Below, piece by piece: positions 1 to 8,877 of a stretch of DNA of 64,000 nt. The notes under the pieces were generated by a model. It was not told the DNA's origin. It saw nothing but the letters and a program-made list of their open reading frames with translations, and ran no database searches. The DNA lies in the NCBI RefSeq assembly GCF_000013605.1, contig NC_007908.1, positions 3,596,001 through 3,660,000 on the forward strand. The letters run 5' to 3'. A program made the translations under genes and the position numbers. Source of the stretch: Rhodoferax ferrireducens T118 (GTDB lineage Bacteria; Pseudomonadota; Gammaproteobacteria; Burkholderiales; Burkholderiaceae_C). Position 1 is the first letter of the stretch, and every line of letters starts with the position of its first letter.

Positions 1-430
1 GCGCCAGCGCGACACGCTGCTGCTCACCGCCCGAGAGCGTCCACACCTTGTGCCGGGCATGATCAAGCAGACCAAAACGCTCCAGCATCCGCGCTGCTCT
101 CGCGCGCGCGTCCGATTTGGCAAGCCGCTGCTCCACCAGCCCAAAAGCGACGTTATCGAGCACATTCAAGTGCGCAAACAGCGCAAAGTCCTGGAACATG
201 AGGGCAAAGTGGCGCCGCTCGGGCGGCACCCGGGTAATGTCCTGGCCATCAAACCAGACGCTGCCCTTGAGTGGCGGTTGCAAGCCCGCCACGATGCTGA
301 GCAGCGTGCTCTTGCCGCTGCCCGATGGCCCCAGCAGGGCCACAATTTCACCGGCAGCCACTTGCAGGTTGATGTCTTGCAGCAGGACCCGATCACCATA
401 GTTCTGACTGATATGGCGCAGCTCAAGCAT
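1..430 (-). CDS. thiQ: Thiamine ABC transporter ATP-binding protein (3' end outside window)
   Basis: This is the ATPase that powers thiamine/TPP import across the inner membrane, cut by the window edge after about 143 codons. From the ATG at 430 the protein reads MLELRHISQNYGDRVLL. It has a Walker A motif GPSGSGKST near residue 39, a Q-loop region (MFQDFALFAHLNV) and the ABC signature LSGGEQQRVALA just before the edge. Its start overlaps the 3' end of the permease gene by 8 bases, so the two are probably translationally coupled. ABC ATPases look alike; the thiamine assignment rests on gene order (binding protein, permease, ATPase) and on the TPP riboswitch ahead of the operon. A ferric or sulfate-type ATPase would be the alternative without that riboswitch. 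Confidence 0.88.
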   Translation of the reverse strand, partial: MLELRHISQNYGDRVLLQDINLQVAAGEIVALLGPSGSGKSTLLSIVAGLQPPLKGSVWFDGQDITRVPPERRHFALMFQDFALFAHLNVLDNVAFGLVEQRLAKSDARARAARMLERFGLLDHARHKVWTLSGGEQQRVALA

Positions 431-2075
431 GAAGAAACGCCCCCACAGCCACAGCACTTGCCGGTGAGCGCCTGCGATCGTGATGATCGGCCGCCGGCCA
501 CTCAATCAGCAAGAACGCCAACAAGGCCAACAGCATCAGCAGGCACGCCAGCACCATGGCCTGATCCAGACTGCTCTCCCCCGGGTGACCCAGGCGCTGG
601 TAAATCAAGGTCGTGAGCGTGGCCCACTCGGGGCGCGACAAGAATAGCGTCACCGCAAACTCACCCAGCGCCGTGGCGGCTGCAAACGCCATGCCCCGGC
701 GTAAAGCGGGGCGCAACAGCGGCAGGGTGACACGCCAAAAAGTACGCTGCGGACTGGCACCCAGCGTGCGGGCAGCGTGCAGCACATGCGGGGGCAGGCT
801 GTCCAAACCGGCTGACAAGGATTTGGCGACAAAGGGGTAGGCCAGCACGGCGTAGGCTGCCAGTAGCAGGGGCAAACTGGCCGTCCAACTCGGGTACAAC
901 AACAGCAGGCCAAACGCCACGGTCACCGGTGACACCACAAACGGCAGAAATGCCGCGGCGCGCCAGGGCACCGAGCGCTCTGCAGCCAGCGCGTGCAGCA
1001 CACCCAACAGCGTCGCCACAGCCAAGGCCAGCGCAGAAAAGCGCAAGGTATTCCAGAGAGCGCCACGCACCTCTGCATCCAGCACAGTGACCCAAGTGGC
1101 CCAACCTGCATCCAGCGCGCGCCAGACGATGGCCAGAACGGGCAGCGCGCAAATCACAAACAGCACCCCGAGCGCCGCCAGCAAGGCCAGCCATTGAGCC
1201 ATGCCGTGGGGCGGCCTGCGCGCAATGGGTTCCACGCGGCCGGGAGCCGCCAGGCGTTTCTCAAGCAGGGCATAGACCAGCGCCACCGTACCCGTCAGCA
1301 GCAGCATCCACAGCGCCAGCACGCTGGCTTGGCCCAGTTGCAGCTCGTGTGCCACCAGGGTGTAAATCTCCACCTCCACAGTGGCGTAACGCTGACCGCC
1401 CAGCACCAGGGCCAGGCCAAAGCCGGCAAAGCAATACAAAAACACCAGGCACAAGCTCGACATCAGCCACGGCGCGATCGACGGCCACTCGACCCGCCAA
1501 AACGCCCGCCACGGCGTGGCGCCCAACGAGCGTGCCGCCGCCACCTGGCGCGCATTCACCTGGCCGAGCGCATCGACCCCGGCGCGCACCACCAGACACA
1601 GGTTGAAAAACAGGTTGCCGTACAGCAGCAGCCAGGGCGTGTTGTGCAGGTTGACACCGAGCCAGCCACCGAGCACGCCGCGCGGACCCCACAGCGCCAA
1701 CACACCCAGAGCCGCCACCAGGGTGGGCACCACAAACGGCAGCATCAACAAGCGCAGCACCAGCGTACGTCCCGCAAACTGAAAGCGGGCCAGCACCCAC
1801 GCCAGCGGCAAGCCCAACGCCAATGCCAGCACGCAGGTGATGCCCGCTTGCGCGAGCGACCAGAGCACGCGCCAGCGCAGGTAATCGTCTTGCCAGGGCA
1901 ACCAAAACGACCATGCCTCGGTAGCGGCTGCACCGGTCAAACTGACATCACCCGCCCACCCGGCCAGCACCAGCCGGCCCAGCGGCGCAATCAGCAGCAC
2001 CAGCAAAGCAACAGCAGGCAGCAGCCCGAGCCAAACGCTGCGGCGCAACCAGCCAGGCAAGGCGACGGGCGACAT
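423..2075 (-). CDS. thiP: Thiamine ABC transporter permease (two-domain)
   Basis: This inner-membrane permease forms the channel for thiamine or thiamine phosphates delivered by the periplasmic ThiB-like protein. The 550-residue product holds two binding-protein-dependent transport domains in tandem. Each has an EAA-type loop: one near ARSLGATPWRAFWRVEWP and one near ARTLGASPQRTFWRVTLP. This duplicated layout is usual for ThiP and for iron (FbpB-type) permeases. I chose the ATG at 2075 (MSPVALPGWL) because it starts 11 bases after the thiB stop. An earlier in-frame ATG at 2123 would overlap thiB and add an unlikely N-terminus. The gene overlaps thiQ by 8 bases. Confidence 0.88.
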   Translation of the reverse strand: MSPVALPGWLRRSVWLGLLPAVALLVLLIAPLGRLVLAGWAGDVSLTGAAATEAWSFWLPWQDDYLRWRVLWSLAQAGITCVLALALGLPLAWVLARFQFAGRTLVLRLLMLPFVVPTLVAALGVLALWGPRGVLGGWLGVNLHNTPWLLLYGNLFFNLCLVVRAGVDALGQVNARQVAAARSLGATPWRAFWRVEWPSIAPWLMSSLCLVFLYCFAGFGLALVLGGQRYATVEVEIYTLVAHELQLGQASVLALWMLLLTGTVALVYALLEKRLAAPGRVEPIARRPPHGMAQWLALLAALGVLFVICALPVLAIVWRALDAGWATWVTVLDAEVRGALWNTLRFSALALAVATLLGVLHALAAERSVPWRAAAFLPFVVSPVTVAFGLLLLYPSWTASLPLLLAAYAVLAYPFVAKSLSAGLDSLPPHVLHAARTLGASPQRTFWRVTLPLLRPALRRGMAFAAATALGEFAVTLFLSRPEWATLTTLIYQRLGHPGESSLDQAMVLACLLMLLALLAFLLIEWPAADHHDRRRSPASAVAVGAFLHA

Positions 2076-2086
2076 CGACTGCCGCG

Positions 2087-3109
2087 CTACTTGAGCACCA
2101 CTTTGGTCCAGCGTGCGACCCACTGCGCACCCTTGCCGGCTACCACTTGGGTCGCCGGGGCTTCAAACTCGGTCGGCTCGGCGGCGTGGCGCATCACCTC
2201 CGCAAGCGGGGTTTTGGCCTGCACCGGGTACATCCACATCGCCGTTTGCAGGGCCTCTTGCACGGGGGCAGAACGCAGAAAATCGACAAACTTCAAAGCC
2301 GTCGCCCGCTGGCCACCCCCTTTGACCAGGCCCACACCTTCCACCTGGCGGAAAACGCCGCCCTTGAGGTTCAGGCTCGCCGTGGGCGACTCTGGCGTTT
2401 TTTCCTTGCTGTAAAACACCTCGGCGGCCGGACTGGTGGCGTAACTCACCACCAGCGGGTAGGCACCCTTGTTACGCGCAAAGTCGGTGTAATAAGCTTC
2501 GCTCCAGCCCTTGACCACCTTGAGGCCGTTGCCGCGCATCTGCGCCCACCAGGCAAAGGCGGGCTCTTCGCCCATGGCGGAAATGGTGGCCAACATGAAG
2601 GCGTAGCCGGTGCTGCTGGTGGCGGGGTTGGGTGTGACCAACCAGTTCTTGTAGGCGGGCAGCGTCAAATCCTGCAAGGTTTTCGGCAAACTGATGCCGC
2701 GTTTGGCCACAGCCGCTTTGTCGTAATTCAAGGTCACGAAGCCATAGTCCACCGCCGCCAGCGCAGCCCCCAGATTGGCATCGGGCGCTTCGGCGGTCTG
2801 GGGCAGCGCAGGCTCCAGCACACCAGCGGCCAGCGCCTTGCCCACCAGCGTGTTGTCAATGCCAAACACCACATCGGCGATGGGTTGGGCACGGGTCAAA
2901 ATCAACTTGTTGAGCATTTCACCCGCGTCACCGCCCTTGATGATGGCCAGCCGGATGCCGTTTTGCGCTTCAAACTGCGCCAGCAGGGGCTTGGGCAGTG
3001 AAAAAGAACTGTGCACCATCACGCGCAGTTCATCGGCCGCACGGGCTTGGGTTGACAGCGAGAACGCAGCCAGCGCGGTGGCGGCCAGCGTGAAAAGACG
3101 ACGGTTCAT
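2087..3109 (-). CDS. thiB: Thiamine ABC transporter periplasmic binding protein
   Basis: This is the periplasmic thiamine/TPP receptor of the ThiBPQ importer. The 340-residue product starts with a signal peptide (MNRRLFTLAATALAAFSLSTQARA, cleaved near ARA-ADE). The mature part resembles group-1 binding proteins, including ELRVMVHSSFSLPKPLL at the N-terminus and a C-terminal region ending in WVARWTKVVLK. I placed the start at the ATG at 3109 because it begins the signal peptide; an upstream in-frame ATG at 3166 falls inside the riboswitch 3' arm. It is first in thiBPQ, about 50 bases after the TPP riboswitch, so excess intracellular TPP probably represses it. Confidence 0.9.
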   Translation of the reverse strand: MNRRLFTLAATALAAFSLSTQARAADELRVMVHSSFSLPKPLLAQFEAQNGIRLAIIKGGDAGEMLNKLILTRAQPIADVVFGIDNTLVGKALAAGVLEPALPQTAEAPDANLGAALAAVDYGFVTLNYDKAAVAKRGISLPKTLQDLTLPAYKNWLVTPNPATSSTGYAFMLATISAMGEEPAFAWWAQMRGNGLKVVKGWSEAYYTDFARNKGAYPLVVSYATSPAAEVFYSKEKTPESPTASLNLKGGVFRQVEGVGLVKGGGQRATALKFVDFLRSAPVQEALQTAMWMYPVQAKTPLAEVMRHAAEPTEFEAPATQVVAGKGAQWVARWTKVVLK

Positions 3110-3157
3110 GGCAAAGCCTTTCGATGCGCCAACGCACAAAACGCCGGGATGAAGGCC

Positions 3158-3243
3158 AACCTTCACGCTCCCTACGCTGGCATGATCCAGATCAGGTGAG
3201 TGGGGTATTTCTCAGACCATCTTGCAACGGACACCCCCGGTGA
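3158..3243 (-). promoter_or_regulatory. TPP (THI-box) riboswitch upstream of thiBPQ
   Basis: On the minus strand the region shows the hallmark THI-box blocks in order. These are GGGGGTG near 3238, CTGAGA near 3213-3218 followed by ATACCCC, then ACCTGATCTGGAT and ATGCCAGCGTAGGGA near 3172-3196. These match the conserved TPP-binding core closely. The element ends about 50 bases before the thiB start, so control is probably at translation initiation or early termination. This is the strongest support for calling the operon thiamine-specific. Confidence 0.95.
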
Positions 3244-3312
3244 ACTCGCCATTGTAATGATGCAGTTCAAGCGGCACGGGCGCGGCGCTTGCAGCCAGCG
3301 CGGGGCCCATGT

Positions 3313-3897
3313 TCAGCTTGTGAGTGTCTCAACCGCAAGAATCGCGGCCTGCAGTCGGCGGTCACCCGAGCCAGACACCTCAATACACGGGTGGCGCATG
3401 GCGTGAAGCTCGTGCCGCAGCCTGGCGTGAATGGCGGCCCGCGCGGGGTCACCGTCACGCTGCAGGCCATCAGACACCCACGGCATGTCTGGCTGCAAGA
3501 GCAGCGTCAAGGCATAGCGGGTATGCAAGACATGGGCGCACTCAAAAAGCGAGGGGTCGGAGAAATAAAAGTCGCTGTAAATCGCGGTGAGCAGCGGCGC
3601 ACTGTCACAGAGCACATACGGGCAAGCCGTTTGCCGGGCCAGTGCTGCCGCCTGCTCTTCTTGCTCAAACTGGGCACGCATGATCAACACCTGCTCATCA
3701 GCCCTGGGCGTGCGGCCCTGCAAGTCACAAAAAGAGCGCAGATGCTCTGGCACCCACAGGCTGGAAAAATGCGCGGCCAGGGCTTTTGCCAACGTCGTTT
3801 TGCCGGTGCACTCAGCGCCTATCAGGCAGATGAGTTGCGGGTTGAATCTCACATCACGCACCAAGTTGGTCAGCGGCCCTTCGGCGGTGGGAATCAT
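3313..3897 (-). CDS. AAA/NadR-like P-loop ATPase or kinase
   Basis: This 194-residue soluble protein has a Walker A motif GAECTGKTTLAKAL near residues 27-40. A Walker B-like LCDSAPLL segment follows near residue 95. The layout matches the NadR C-terminal (ribosylnicotinamide kinase-like) or AAA_28 families. In NadR that domain phosphorylates nicotinamide riboside. No adenylyltransferase or HTH domain is present, so this is the kinase-like module alone. It follows ispH on the same strand, with a repeat copy between them, and precedes the thi riboswitch. The phosphorylated substrate cannot be told from sequence; nicotinamide riboside is a reasonable guess only. Confidence 0.65.
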   Translation of the reverse strand: MIPTAEGPLTNLVRDVRFNPQLICLIGAECTGKTTLAKALAAHFSSLWVPEHLRSFCDLQGRTPRADEQVLIMRAQFEQEEQAAALARQTACPYVLCDSAPLLTAIYSDFYFSDPSLFECAHVLHTRYALTLLLQPDMPWVSDGLQRDGDPARAAIHARLRHELHAMRHPCIEVSGSGDRRLQAAILAVETLTS

Positions 3898-3898
3898 G

Positions 3899-3944
3899 TG
3901 GAGCGCCCGTTGTTATTGCGCAAGCAGCTATAAACTAAATAGCT
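3899..3944 (-). repeat. Dispersed repeat copy R1 (intergenic, at ispH stop)
   Basis: On the minus strand this has the family geometry: an 18-base arm AGCTATTTAGTTTATAGC (3927-3944, inverted repeat GCTAT/ATAGC), 20 bases, then a degraded terminal block GCGCTC in place of GGGCTAGA. Its first bases overlap the ispH stop codon TAG. It fills most of the gap between ispH and the downstream ATPase gene. Confidence 0.75.
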
Positions 3945-4905
3945 AACCCAGGTCCTCGGTATCCTTCAGACGCAAGCCCTTGGGCAGCGGAAACTTGACG
4001 GTCTCCGGCGTGCCAGCCATCTTGCGCACCGACACCGCGCCCAGTGCCTTGATGCGGTCAATCACCTGGCGTACCAGGATGTCGGGGGCCGATGCACCGG
4101 CGGTCAAACCCACGTGCTGGCGACCCTCAAACCACTGCGCCTGCAATTCGTCCGGGCCATCGACCATGTGGCTTTCGGTGCCGAGCTTGCGCGCCACTTC
4201 ACGCAGCCGCCTGCTGTTGGAGCTGGTCGGGCTGCCCACCACGATCACGACATCAACCAGCGGGCTCATCACTTTGACGGCGTCCTGCCGGTTTTGCGTG
4301 GCGTAGCAAATGTCTTGCTGCTTGGGCTCGCGCACCTTCGGAAACCGTGCCTTGATGGCCGCCGCAATGTCAGCCGCGTCGTCCACACTGAGCGTGGTTT
4401 GCGTCACCACCGCCAGTTTGTCGGTCTGCGCCGGGTTGATGCGCGCCACGTCAAGCACACTCTCCACCAGATGAATGCCGCCCTCTAACTGTCCCATGGT
4501 GCCTTCGACCTCGGGGTGTCCCTTGTGGCCGATCATGATGAACTCATAGCCTTCCTTATGCAGTTTGGCCACTTCCACATGCACCTTGCTCACCAGCGGA
4601 CAGGTGGCATCGAACACCTGAAAACCCCGCGCGGCAGCCTCCAGCTGCACCGCCCGGCTCACGCCATGGGCCGAAAATATGAGCGTAGCCCCCGCAGGCA
4701 CGTCATCCAGTGCTTCGATAAATATAGCACCTTTGGCCTTCAGGTCATTCACCACGTAGGTGTTGTGCACAATTTCATGGCGCACGTAGATGGGAGCACC
4801 AAATTTCTGCAGCGCTCGCTCCACAATCTCGATGGCCCGGTCCACACCGGCGCAAAAGCCGCGCGGCTCGGCCAGCAGGATGTCCTGGGGTGCGCTGGCT
4901 GTCAC
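3943..4905 (-). CDS. ispH: 4-hydroxy-3-methylbut-2-enyl diphosphate reductase
   Basis: IspH catalyses the last step of the MEP isoprenoid pathway, reducing HMBPP to IPP and DMAPP with a [4Fe-4S] cluster in the cytoplasm. The 320-residue product has the three cluster cysteines in family contexts: Cys18 (PRGFCAGVDRAI), Cys102 (DATCPLVSKVH) and Cys200 (QDICYATQNRQ). It also has the HEIVHN and HKGHPEVEGTMGQ segments that bind substrate. The length is normal. The start overlaps the stop of the FKBP gene by 4 bases (ATGA), the common fkpB-ispH arrangement of proteobacteria. The stop codon lies in the edge of repeat copy R1. Confidence 0.97.
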   Translation of the reverse strand: MTASAPQDILLAEPRGFCAGVDRAIEIVERALQKFGAPIYVRHEIVHNTYVVNDLKAKGAIFIEALDDVPAGATLIFSAHGVSRAVQLEAAARGFQVFDATCPLVSKVHVEVAKLHKEGYEFIMIGHKGHPEVEGTMGQLEGGIHLVESVLDVARINPAQTDKLAVVTQTTLSVDDAADIAAAIKARFPKVREPKQQDICYATQNRQDAVKVMSPLVDVVIVVGSPTSSNSRRLREVARKLGTESHMVDGPDELQAQWFEGRQHVGLTAGASAPDILVRQVIDRIKALGAVSVRKMAGTPETVKFPLPKGLRLKDTEDLG

Positions 4906-5366
4906 AGAATTCCGATCACATGCACCTCAAAGGTCACGGCACGACCGGCCAGCGGGTGGTTGAAGTCAAACAACACGGCGTCGCCCTTCTCATCGCTTCT
5001 GAAATCCTGTACCGAACCGGCAAACTTGCCCTTGCCGTCCGGCGTGGGGAACTGCAGCACATCGCCCACCGCATACTCTTCATCGGGCTCACCCATGTCG
5101 ATCAGTTCCTGGCGCGCCAGCCATTGCAGCATGGCCGGGTTGTGCGGGCCAAATGCGGTGCCCGCAGGCAGCTCAAACGTGGTGTGGGTGCCTTCGGGCA
5201 GGCCCAGCAAATAAGCCTCCAGCGTGGGCGAGAGCTCACCGGTGCCCAGCGTCAGCGTGGCGGGTTTGCCGTCAAAGGTGTTGATCACATCACCGACCGG
5301 CCCGGCCATGCGGTAATGCAGCGTGAGGAAAGATCCCGGTTGAACCGTGGCAAGTGTTGAAGTCAT
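4902..5366 (-). CDS. fkpB: FKBP-type peptidyl-prolyl isomerase, SlpA/FkpB type
   Basis: This 154-residue protein is an FKBP-type prolyl isomerase with the SlyD/SlpA insert-in-flap layout. The N-terminal part has HYRMAGPVGDVINTFDGKPATLTLG and GELSPTLEAYLLGLPEG. The insert region ends with DFNHPLAGRAVTFEVHVIGI, the closing strand typical of SlyD-like proteins. The metal-binding His-rich tail of SlyD is missing, so SlpA/FkpB fits better. There is no signal peptide, so it acts in the cytoplasm as a folding helper. It is the first gene of the pair with ispH (4-base overlap). Confidence 0.93.
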   Translation of the reverse strand: MTSTLATVQPGSFLTLHYRMAGPVGDVINTFDGKPATLTLGTGELSPTLEAYLLGLPEGTHTTFELPAGTAFGPHNPAMLQWLARQELIDMGEPDEEYAVGDVLQFPTPDGKGKFAGSVQDFRSDEKGDAVLFDFNHPLAGRAVTFEVHVIGIL

Positions 5367-5449
5367 ATCTGAGTCCTGGTTTCAAGTCTGGAGAAGCCCA
5401 CAAAACCACATTCTGAAGGGATGCGGTGTTTGGCGAATAAACTGCTGCG

Positions 5450-5477
5450 ATTGTAAAAGCCTGCGCCAGGGCACAAA
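5450..5477 (-). promoter_or_regulatory. Possible promoter of fkpB-ispH
   Basis: On the minus strand a good -10 hexamer TACAAT (5450-5455) follows a weak -35-like TTTGTG (5472-5477) with a 16-base spacer, about 85 bases before the fkpB start. Only the -10 is close to consensus, so this is a tentative call. Confidence 0.3.
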
Positions 5478-5541
5478 CCAAGCCATGCGCTTGACCGCAC
5501 CCCAAACGCGCCAATTGGCGACAAAGACGCCAGGCACCGCG

Positions 5542-5766
5542 TCAAAAGCCATGCCGCGCGGCGTCAAACTGGACGGGCATGGCCAGGCTCCGCAACAATT
5601 TTTCAGCGACCGCGACGGCGTCATCACGCAGCCCTGTTAGGTTTTGCAACAACACGGTAAATTCATCTCCCCCCCAACCTGGCAGCTGTTTCGGGTTCAC
5701 GCAAACTGTCGGGCAGTCCGTTGGCTATCTCCTGCAGCGAGCTGTCTGCGACTTGGCAGTGGTCAT
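5542..5766 (-). pseudogene. Remnant of a GGDEF (diguanylate cyclase) domain, frameshifted
   Basis: Immediately after the stop of the GGDEF-EAL gene, the minus strand encodes a recognisable slice of a second GGDEF domain. One frame reads LNDHCQVADSSLQEIA, then LREPETAARLGG. After a run of seven G (5669-5675) the next frame continues GDEFTVLLQNLTGL and DDAVAVAEKLLRSLAMPV, then stops at 5542. Removing one G would join the two frames into the normal ARLGGDEFTVLL motif. The region before the metal-binding loop, and everything after about 45 residues past it, are missing. It is therefore a truncated fragment with an extra base in the G run, probably left from a duplicated or replaced cyclase gene. 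Confidence 0.8.
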
Positions 5767-8700
5767 TCAGACGCCTGCCGGCGCACGCAAGCCCGCTGCG
5801 CAAAGCTGCTCGAAATCTTCGAGCGGCACCGGTCGGCTGAAGAAATAGCCCTGATAGGCCTGGCAGCCTGCCTGGGCCAGGAAGTCCCGTTGCGCTGACG
5901 TTTCCACCCCTTCTGCGATGACGCCCAGCGCCAGGCTCTGGGCCAGCGCAATGATGGTCTTGGCAATGGCGGCGTCATTGGGATCGGTGAGCACGTCACG
6001 CACAAAGGACTTGTCAATCTTGAGCTGATCCAGCGGCAGCCGCTTCAGGTAAGACAGCGAGGAAAAGCCGGTGCCGAAGTCGTCCAGCGAGAAGCCCACG
6101 CCCTTGGCTTTCAACGCCGCCATTTTCTCGATCAGGTCTTGCACATTCGACACCAGCAGGCTTTCAGTCAGCTCCAGCTTGAGGCGCTGCGGGTTGGCCC
6201 CGGTCGCAGCGAGGACCGCCAGCACCTGGGCCACGAAGTCGGGCTGGCGGAACTGCTGAGCGCTGACATTCACCGCCACCGTGAGATCGGCCGTCTCGGG
6301 CCGCGCCGCCCAGATCGTCAGCTGGGTGCAGGCAGTTTGCAGTACCCAGTGGCCCAAAGGCAAAATCAAGCCGGTTTCTTCGGCGGCAGGAATGAAGTCA
6401 TCGGGCCACACCATGCCGCGCTGGGGATGCTGCCAGCGCACCAAGACTTCGGCACCTGTCAAGTGGTAATCCCCCGCGACCTGGGCCTGGTAATGGAGCA
6501 CGAACTGATGCTCCTCCAGGGCCTGACGCAGATCGCGCTCCAGCGCGGCACGCACCATCATGACGGATTCCATGGCCGGATCAAAGAAGCGAACCGTATT
6601 GCGACTGGCGGCCTTGGCCCGGTACATGGCAAGATCAGCCTGCTTCATCAACTCCTCGATCGCGACGCTCTGCCCTTTGAACAGCGTCACACCAATGCTC
6701 GGTGTGCTGTGGTAGGCCACACTGCCCAGCTGGTAGGTCTGGTTGAGGGCGGTGAGAATCTTGTCTGCAACGGTTTCGGCACTGACCGCGGCCTCTCCCG
6801 CCACTGTGCCCAGACCTGCCAGCTTGACGACGAATTCATCCCCGCCGAGCCGGGCGACGGTGTCGCCGTCCCGCACACAGGTGTTCAGACGCTGCGCCAC
6901 CTGCTTGAGCAAGATGTCCCCCATGTCATGGCCCAGTGTGTCGTTGAGCATCTTGAAATTGTCGAGGTCAATGAACATCAGCGCGCCGAAACTGCCGTCA
7001 CGCGAACTCGCGGCCATGGTCTGTACGGCGCGATCGAGCAAGAGCGTTCGATTGGCCAGACCCGTGAGCTGGTCAAAAAAAGCCAACTCCTTGATCCTTT
7101 CCTCTGCGTTCTTGCGCTCCGAAATATCATGGTGCGCGGCGATGTAATGGGTCACGGTGCCATCGGCATCCTTCACCACCGAGATGCTGAGCAATTGCGG
7201 ATAGACCTCGCCACTCTTGCGCCGGTTCCAGACTTCGCCCTGCCAGCCGCCCTTGCGGCGGATGTCGTCCCACATGGCGCGATAAAAGTCCTCGCCGTGA
7301 CGGCCCGATTGAATCAGCCGTGGCGTCTGACCCACGGCTTCCTCGGCCGAGTAACCCGTGATCTCGGTGAATGCCTTGTTGACCCGCAGGATCACGCTGC
7401 TGGCATCGGTCATCATCATGCCCTCCAGCGAGTCGAAGGCGACAGCGGCGATGCGCAGTTCGGCCTCGGCCTGTTTGCGGTCGGTGACGTCGCGTCCGCT
7501 GGTGCGAAAGCCCGTGAAGACCCCTTTGGCGTCTTGGATGGGGACCCAGGACGCGGACAGCCAGAACACGGAGCCATCCTTGCGGACACACCGGAATTCC
7601 AGGTCGTCGCCCCGCAGGCCCTGCAGCCCCTTCTGCAACTCGGGTGCAACACGCGGCATGTCTTCAGGATGAATCAGCGTACCAGCGAAGTCGGGCATGG
7701 CCAGGCACTCCTGCACGGTATAGCCGCTGTAGTCCTTGACCGAGGGGTTGATCCAGCGTGGCCGGCCGTCGAGCCCCCACCAGACTTCCAGGTTGACGGT
7801 GCAGTCGGCGATGGCGCGGAACTTTTCTTCACTCTCGCGCAGTTCCCTGGTCATGGTGGCAGCGAGACGGACGGCACGGTCGCGCCCGGTTGCCATGAGC
7901 CACGCGAGCAAGGCCAGCAACAAGCTCAAGCCCGTGCCGGCGACTGCGATCAGCGACTCAGCACTGCTGCCGACGCTGTCCTTGAACTCGTCCTTGGCGC
8001 TCATGGAGAGCGTCCAGGTGCGCCCCGCGACGACCAGGTACTCATCGGCTGCCATGGCGGCACGGCGCGGTTTCGCCGCGTCACCCGAGGTTGAATAGAG
8101 CAGCGTGCTCGCTGATGGTTCGACGCCATCGTAAATGGCGACTGAGAGACCGGGCGGCTGTTCGCCATACAGGCTGGCCATCAGGTCGTTCATGCGGAAC
8201 GAGGCGTAGACCCAAGCGCTCAGGTGGGCTTGGCGAAGCGCCACGCTGTCATGTGGCTGAGCGCGCGCATAAACCGGCAGAAACATGATGAAGCCGGGTA
8301 GTGCATCTGGCTGGCTGTCCACGGTCAGGCGGACCTTGCCGGATATCGCCGCCATGCCAGAGTCCCTCGCCTTCTCCATCGCCAGTCGCCGCACCGGTTC
8401 CGACCACGGGTCAAAGCCGGTGGGGATGCGGTTGTTGCCCGTATAGGGCTCGCGCTGGATGATCGGGGCGTAATTTTCGCGCTCACCCAGGGGGTAAATG
8501 GCGTAGTCAGCGAAGCCGAGCCGGCGCATGGCGGCCAGGTGGGCGTCTTTGCCTGACGCCGCCACCCACTCGGCGAGACCGATAGCCTGGATGCCGGAAA
8601 AGTTGGCGTCGAGTTGAAGCGCGCTGACGTAGTCGCGGAACTTGTCGCGGTCTGCGGCATCGGTGGTCGCGAGCAGGCCTTGCACGCCACGCAACATCTG

Positions 8701-8877
8701 CTCGTAGCTGGCGATGCGCTGCTCAACCCGGCTGACTGCATCGCGCAGCGCAAAGTCGAACTGGGAGCGCACCTGATTGCGCGAGATTTGCCGCTCGTGA
8801 TTCCATAGCAGCCAGGTCACGCCAAGCGAGACGACCAGGATGAGCAGGGGCAGCCGGCTCAGGCGGGCCCAGCTCAT
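5767..8877 (-). CDS. CHASE-PAS-PAS-GGDEF-EAL membrane protein (c-di-GMP turnover)
   Basis: This 1036-residue protein likely makes or degrades cyclic di-GMP in response to an extracellular signal. In order it has a TM helix (about 7-25), a periplasmic CHASE domain (about 60-270), a second TM helix near 300-325 and two PAS domains (about 345-470 and 475-595). A GGDEF domain follows with an intact RLGGDEFVVKL motif near 690, then a C-terminal EAL domain. The EAL signature is present as GAEVLVRWQHP (E kept, A replaced by V, a common variant). LELTESLL, LDDFGTGFSSLSYLK and EGVET are all intact, so both activities are possible. The start overlaps the stop of the binding-protein gene by 4 bases, which suggests the two proteins sense together. 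Confidence 0.93.
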   Translation of the reverse strand: MSWARLSRLPLLILVVSLGVTWLLWNHERQISRNQVRSQFDFALRDAVSRVEQRIASYEQMLRGVQGLLATTDAADRDKFRDYVSALQLDANFSGIQAIGLAEWVAASGKDAHLAAMRRLGFADYAIYPLGERENYAPIIQREPYTGNNRIPTGFDPWSEPVRRLAMEKARDSGMAAISGKVRLTVDSQPDALPGFIMFLPVYARAQPHDSVALRQAHLSAWVYASFRMNDLMASLYGEQPPGLSVAIYDGVEPSASTLLYSTSGDAAKPRRAAMAADEYLVVAGRTWTLSMSAKDEFKDSVGSSAESLIAVAGTGLSLLLALLAWLMATGRDRAVRLAATMTRELRESEEKFRAIADCTVNLEVWWGLDGRPRWINPSVKDYSGYTVQECLAMPDFAGTLIHPEDMPRVAPELQKGLQGLRGDDLEFRCVRKDGSVFWLSASWVPIQDAKGVFTGFRTSGRDVTDRKQAEAELRIAAVAFDSLEGMMMTDASSVILRVNKAFTEITGYSAEEAVGQTPRLIQSGRHGEDFYRAMWDDIRRKGGWQGEVWNRRKSGEVYPQLLSISVVKDADGTVTHYIAAHHDISERKNAEERIKELAFFDQLTGLANRTLLLDRAVQTMAASSRDGSFGALMFIDLDNFKMLNDTLGHDMGDILLKQVAQRLNTCVRDGDTVARLGGDEFVVKLAGLGTVAGEAAVSAETVADKILTALNQTYQLGSVAYHSTPSIGVTLFKGQSVAIEELMKQADLAMYRAKAASRNTVRFFDPAMESVMMVRAALERDLRQALEEHQFVLHYQAQVAGDYHLTGAEVLVRWQHPQRGMVWPDDFIPAAEETGLILPLGHWVLQTACTQLTIWAARPETADLTVAVNVSAQQFRQPDFVAQVLAVLAATGANPQRLKLELTESLLVSNVQDLIEKMAALKAKGVGFSLDDFGTGFSSLSYLKRLPLDQLKIDKSFVRDVLTDPNDAAIAKTIIALAQSLALGVIAEGVETSAQRDFLAQAGCQAYQGYFFSRPVPLEDFEQLCAAGLRAPAGV

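Noticed and set aside
4715..4745. TATAGC-containing stretch in ispH resembling the dispersed repeat arm
   Set aside because: It encodes the normal IspH segment KGAIFIEALDD and lacks the 20-base spacing and GGGCTAGA block.
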